Positions 7,577 to 10,011 of a stretch of DNA of 10,011 bases are shown one piece after another. Positions within the stretch are counted from its first letter, which is position 1. Each line of letters starts with the position of its first letter. The position numbers and the translations under genes were made by a program. The stretch covers positions 1-10,011 of the forward strand of contig JADGJH010001438.1 of the NCBI GenBank assembly GCA_027596945.1, given 5' to 3'. The notes beneath the pieces were generated by a model that was not told the DNA's origin, made no database searches, and worked only from the letters and a program-made list of their open reading frames with translations. This DNA comes from Physocladia obscura (taxonomy: Eukaryota > Chytridiomycota > Chytridiomycetes > Chytridiales > Chytriomycetaceae).

Positions 7577-9853
7577 ATGGCTATGGCTTTGTATTCCCGA
7601 TCTCCTCTCCTCGCGTCCAGCCCCTCTCGTGATTTGGAGCATGTTGCTGGTCTCACAGATGCTTTTTGCAAAGATTTTATCTGCTGTGGTATCAACATGG
7701 ACAATTTACACGATCTCCTCCAGCATTTCGAAGAGTACCACGCTGCTTCTTCAAATACCGATAGTGATTCCGAAGCTGATGCGCTAGAGTCGGATATTTT
7801 GGATCCTATGCTGGAAAGCGGTGCCTCGTTACGGCAAAATCAACTTTGGAATTCGTTTGGACGAAACTCGTATGGTCGAAACCGCACAATTTCAATGGAT
7901 GGTAACAGCCGAGGATCCAGCTCATCGCGAAACAGAAACAACTTGCGCCAAATTGGTCAATCGTTTATTGACGATAAGGATTCGATTGTGGAAGAGTATG
8001 GTGGCCACCTACCTTTCGCATTTGAAAGTTACATTGGTGGCGTGGGCCCCTCTTCCATCTCAGACTTCAGCAATCCCTTTTCAGCCACATCAATTGCCGC
8101 TAACCCTGAGGTGACTCCATCTTCTGCTTCAGCAAAGCAACAAGGATCTATTCCAAGCTCTTTGTCGTTCGCTTCTAGAATGCGAAGTGGTGTTGCCCCA
8201 CTTTTACATTCTAATTCCTCACTTTCAAGCGCTGGAAACAGTAGCGACGCTAACTCTCTTTTTACGGCAAATATGTTGTCAAGCTCACTCGGGGCTCTAA
8301 GTGTATCTGGAATAAATAATGGAGGAATTGGTCCGGCTAATATTTTTCGCAATGAATTGGGTGGTTCTGTGACGATGCAATCTAACGCAGGCATTTCAAC
8401 GATACCTAGCCCTTCGAATAGTATCCATACAATGACTCCGCCGCCATTACATCATGAAGTAACTGCTACAAGCCGACCAACAAAGTCAAGTCCAGACTGT
8501 GCTGATCACAACTTAACAATAGCAACTCAGGATAACGGAGTAGCAAAGAAAATTTCATTTTCGGACTCGGAACAAATCAGTGGAGAAAATGATGCTCCTG
8601 ATAATCGCCGAAGAGGATCACACGGTCAATTGGTTTTGAAGAGGAAGGTTGGCGACAATAGAATGGAAATTGACGACGATCTGTCATTTTTATTTACCCA
8701 GGTACCTCAAACTCAATCCCAAGACGAAAATAATAGTGAAATTATATTTAATTCTTGTGGAATAACGATCGTGGGTGCTGAAGATCCTGCTGCTAGCAAG
8801 AAGCGTATTGCTCAAGAAATTTCTGAATTTGTAACTGATGATGCCAGTGGAGTGAACTCGAATTCCCCACCATTATTGCCTACCGCGGCTATTTTGAATC
8901 ACTTTCGGAAGCGATCGCTACTTTCTTCTGCTTCTTTTTCGCCATCATTCTCGCCACCACGGCCGAAAGCTTCCGAATTAGATTCACTTGATCAACCATT
9001 TGTAAAATTCAACAAAATGAGTCCCGAAGCGATTGAATCCTTCCAGCAAATGACACCGCAGCAGCAGCAAGATTTTATAATTAATAGTTTAGAGCCTGAT
9101 CAGATTTCGTTACTGCTGATGATGGTGAATCAAGCATCCATAGCTTCGGTTGGCGCACCACTGTCTCCAATATCTGCAGCTGCAACTATGGCGTCATTAA
9201 CTATTGAAAACAATGAAAAATCGAATACTTCAACTGTTCCGCATCCTGTTGGATCTTCTGAAGTAGCAGGTGCTTCAGTTGCCGCCTCGAAAATTGGAGC
9301 ATCGAATTCTGACGGTGTCAGTAATGTTCCTGTTTCAGCGCCGACTATTCTCAAACTTCCTTCAGTGAAAGTTAAACATGGGAAAGGTCAAAAGCAGGCA
9401 AATAGCAAGGGTAAAGAAAAAGCAGCAGCATCAGCAGCAACAGCTTCAGCGGCAACAACATCACCAGCAACATCAGCAGCAACGACAGCAGGAGCAGCAG
9501 CTAGAACACCATTGGAGACAACAGCTGCAGCGGCTACCGCCGCCGTCGTAACGGCAACATCATCGTCACCGCAACCAGACAGTTTTACAACTGGGGACTC
9601 AGCGTCACCTCCCCCATCAGGCGCTGGCGCCATTAATGAAGAGCCAGACGGAGGAGACGATTCAGATGACCGGCCATTCAAATGTCACTTGTGTGACAAA
9701 ACGTATAAAAACCCTGGTGGAATAAAATACCACTTAAAGCACACACATGGTGTTGATCATGTATCATTTTCTGACATGAGCGATGCAAACCGACCGTACA
9801 TGTGCACAGTTGAAGGTTGTGGAAAGCGATATAAAAATCTGAATGGGCTGAAG
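7577..9853 (+). CDS. Sfp1/JAZF1-like C2H2 zinc-finger transcription factor (partial, 3' end beyond window)
   Basis: One long exon gives 759 residues from ATG 7577, placed two bases after a splice acceptor. In yeast Sfp1 activates ribosomal-protein and ribosome-biogenesis genes under TOR control in the nucleus. Marks here: an N-terminal Cys/His motif, DAFCKDFICCGINMDNL then H50 and H55 (residues 28-55), typical of fungal Sfp1-like proteins; a basic NLS-like RRRGSHGQLVLKRK near 346-360; a Gln-containing hydrophobic patch about 481-520; an Ala/Thr-rich tract about 614-665; an acidic run before the fingers; a C2H2 finger C703-C706-H719-H724; and the start of a second, C743-C748, with the YKNxxGLK spacing of the family. 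The coding sequence stops at K759 at a GTTTTT donor, so the His pair of the last finger lies in an exon outside the window. Expect a somewhat longer protein; an extra N-terminal exon is possible. Confidence 0.88.
9418..9575 (+). repeat. Imperfect GCA/ACA trinucleotide tract encoding Ala/Thr in the Sfp1-like gene
   Basis: A run of GCA, ACA, TCA and ACG codons encodes a stretch of almost only Ala, Thr and Ser, about residues 614-665. The same CAG/CAA/GCA slippage motif appears in other frames of the neighbouring genes, where it yields Gln. It sits between a Lys-rich segment and the acidic stretch preceding the zinc fingers and is probably a disordered linker. Confidence 0.7.
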
Positions 9854-10011
9854 GTTTTTTTTTTTTTGAAATTTTTAATTTTTTTTGTCTGTTTTTGACT
9901 TCGCTTTTTTTTTTTTTTTTTTTTTTTTAATAATTTTTAATAAAAATAAAGAAAAATTGAAAAAATCTATAAATTTTTTTTAAATAACAGCGATTTTTGG
10001 ACAAAAAAATT
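9854..10011 (+). other. Start of an AT-rich intron of the Sfp1-like gene, running off the window
   Basis: The exon ends ...NLNGLK at 9853, followed by GTTTTTTTT. The remaining 158 bases are almost pure A/T, with poly-T runs including more than twenty T near 9906-9928. A possible acceptor AACAG near 9990 leads into RFLDKK, not the YH... expected in the finger, so the true acceptor is probably outside the window. Reading through gives VFFFLKFLIFFVCF and a stop (9896-9898). Confidence 0.65.

Noticed and set aside
9985..10011. Acceptor near 9990 as the end of the last intron
   Set aside because: It would continue as RFLDKK instead of the YH...H needed to complete the finger begun by C743 and C748.

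Overview
The window is nuclear DNA from a fungus, most likely an early-diverging lineage. The genes carry many short GT-AG introns (about 45-126 nt), AT-rich spacers and long Gln/Asn/Ser/Thr low-complexity stretches. The protein families are fungal in character: an Sfp1/JAZF1-type zinc-finger factor, Ist1, and a wax-synthase-like MBOAT. A chytrid-like or other basal fungus is a guess. No rRNA, tRNA, mobile element or CRISPR array was found.

Layout, right to left on the minus strand. (1) An Ist1-family ESCRT-III regulator, 6573-5170, six exons, 332 aa. (2) 26 bp further on, a large gene 5143-1559, four exons, 1130 aa. It joins an N-terminal UBA-like segment, a UBX domain, an acidic stretch, a Gly/Arg-rich stretch, a poly-Gln tract and a long AMN1-like leucine-rich-repeat domain. 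Read without splicing it looks like two unrelated genes, but a 61-nt intron (3528-3468) joins them in frame. (3) 54 bp further on, a wax-synthase-like MBOAT acyltransferase gene, 1504-201, four exons. Its natural frame holds two stop codons (TAG 819-817, TGA 681-679), so it is decaying, mis-sequenced, or spliced around its own conserved motif. The first 200 bases are non-coding downstream sequence.

On the plus strand, diverging from Ist1 across about 1 kb (6574-7576), lies an Sfp1-like C2H2 transcription factor. It runs from the ATG at 7577 and leaves the window inside an intron that splits its last zinc finger. Its 5' leader is low-complexity and could encode an N-terminal extension.

Exon joins were worked out by hand from splice signals, reading-frame phase and family resemblance. 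In each of the three minus-strand genes the exon lengths sum to a multiple of three and end at a stop. Functionally, Ist1 works with the AAA-ATPase Vps4, UBX proteins with the AAA-ATPase Cdc48/p97, and Sfp1 with growth and ribosome-biogenesis control. Whether the neighbours act together is inference. The most distinctive features are the UBA-UBX-LRR fusion, the near-operon spacing of three collinear genes, and the two stops in the acyltransferase.
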